A stretch of 64,000 nucleotides of DNA from the NCBI GenBank assembly GCA_017993235.1, contig JAGONC010000003.1, positions 62,001 to 126,000 on the forward strand, given 5' to 3'. The position numbers and the translations under genes are program-made. Origin of the DNA: Lentimicrobiaceae bacterium (lineage in GTDB: Bacteria > Bacteroidota > Bacteroidia > Bacteroidales > JAGONC01). Below are positions 63,574 through 64,000 of this stretch, piece by piece; the stretch's first letter is position 1; every line of letters starts with the position of its first letter. The notes beneath the pieces are model-generated. The model worked only from the letters and a program-made list of their open reading frames with translations, did not search any database and was not told the DNA's origin.

Positions 63574-64000
63574 TCAGAAGGAGTACCGTATTCCGGTGAA
63601 GATGGAGATGGAATACGGATGATACTCGATCGAGTGATCTTTGCGGATGGAGTTGAGGGAGTATTTAAAGGTGGGATCCAGGCTAAGGGTAAGGGCCTTA
63701 GTCAGGTCAAAATGAATTCCGAGTCCCACCTGGCTGTTGTAGATCATGGTGTAGAAATCCCCCTCGTTGTCAAGGTCTATGTTCTTGCCTTCATAGGTAA
63801 ACTGAGCCCGGTAGTTGGTCATGATCCCCGGGCTCAAGCCTCCGGTCATGTGAATGCCCAGGCGTTTGTCGAGTATGGAGTACCGTACCAGCAGAGGCAG
63901 TTCAACATAGGTAAAGGTCTGATGGATGCTGGAGTTGATATAAACGGCATCGGTAATGGAGTCGCGGCGAATGGAGTTATCCACAAACGATGCGGGAAGT
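63574..64000 (-). CDS. Outer-membrane beta-barrel protein, 5' end beyond the window
   Basis: C-terminal ~142 residues of a PorT-like/OmpW-like barrel. The frame continues unbroken to the right edge (reads LPASFVDNSIRR), so the GTG at 63984 is internal. Seen: YVELPLLVRYSIL, GIHMTGGLSPGIM, VGLGIHFDLTKALTLSLDPTFKYSL and the C-terminal aromatic strand FTGIRYSF. The sequence ELPLLVRY and the GGLSPGIM strand are typical of Bacteroidota outer-membrane beta-barrel (PorT-family) proteins. Convergent with tsaB, 7 bp between stop codons. Confidence 0.82.
   Translation of the reverse strand, partial: LPASFVDNSIRRDSITDAVYINSSIHQTFTYVELPLLVRYSILDKRLGIHMTGGLSPGIMTNYRAQFTYEGKNIDLDNEGDFYTMIYNSQVGLGIHFDLTKALTLSLDPTFKYSLNSIRKDHSIEYHPYSISIFTGIRYSF

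Overview
The window looks like chromosomal DNA of a Bacteroidota bacterium (Bacteroidales/Marinilabiliales-like by gene content; genus not determinable by eye). The signs are a type IX secretion C-terminal sorting domain, DUF3857/transglutaminase-like secreted proteins, DUF3098, DUF3108, DUF3109 and DUF6125-type proteins, a short F1 epsilon subunit, an ATP synthase a subunit with a secreted N-terminal extension, a carboxypeptidase-regulatory-like domain protein, and promoters of the Bacteroidota type (TTG, about 20 bp, TAnnTTTG). Nearly all of the window is coding. I see no rRNA, tRNA, CRISPR array, transposase, integrase or phage gene.

Layout. 1-3.5 kb (+): 5'-truncated topA and an arginase-fold protein. 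3.5-8.7 kb (-): ftsX, DUF3098, uppP, truB, queA, ispD, ruvC, a housekeeping run for cell division, envelope lipid recycling, tRNA modification, isoprenoids and recombination. 8.8-18.7 kb (+): leuS, a DUF3108 protein and a 2037-aa alpha-2-macroglobulin. 18.8-20.2 kb (-): a T9SS cargo protein. 20.4-21.2 kb (+): a carboxypeptidase-regulatory-like protein. 21.2-27.6 kb (-): atpD-atpC, then ileS, a DksA-like gene and lspA. 27.9-29.6 kb (+): a radical SAM protein overlapping a DUF6873-type protein. 29.6-31 kb (-): two poorly known genes. 31.2-33.7 kb (+): dnaG and a small secreted protein. 33.8-45.6 kb (-): four DUF3857 proteins, a gene joining an endonuclease Q-like PHP protein to a UvrD-type helicase, and a large apparently non-coding structured RNA. 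45.7-52.3 kb: a small membrane protein, tadA (-), the atpBEFHAG operon (+) and ferritin. 52.3-56.5 kb (-): DUF3109, Nudix, orphan umuD, a four-repeat DIPF protein with a TonB-like C-terminus, rsmI and an acidic hypothetical protein. 56.6-58.9 kb (+): tdk, a secreted cyclophilin, pheS. 58.9-59.6 kb (-): a beta-barrel protein. 59.9-63.6 kb (+): a TolC-like and a MacA-like efflux pair, then tsaB. 63.6-64 kb (-): the 3' part of another beta-barrel gene.

How it fits together. The F-type ATP synthase is split into two loci about 24 kb apart (F1 beta/epsilon; Fo plus delta/alpha/gamma). Several genes serve translation (leuS, ileS, pheS, truB, queA, tadA, tsaB, rsmI) and several the envelope (uppP, lspA, A2M, T9SS cargo, barrels, efflux).

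Most notable: (1) a ~530-nt GC-rich stem-rich RNA candidate on the minus strand at 41.04-41.56 kb, with a promoter, at least four UNCG-tetraloop hairpins and a terminator-like 3' stem, which I cannot assign to a known class; (2) the EndoQ-like/UvrD fusion just downstream of it; (3) four DUF3857 proteins of which two keep a Cys-His-acid triad and two have lost it; (4) two families of dispersed palindromic intergenic elements and many simple-word repeats that run into gene ends and form the C-termini of at least four proteins; (5) a 14-bp hairpin between atpE and atpF; (6) a secreted protein with four ~36-residue-spaced DIPF repeats.
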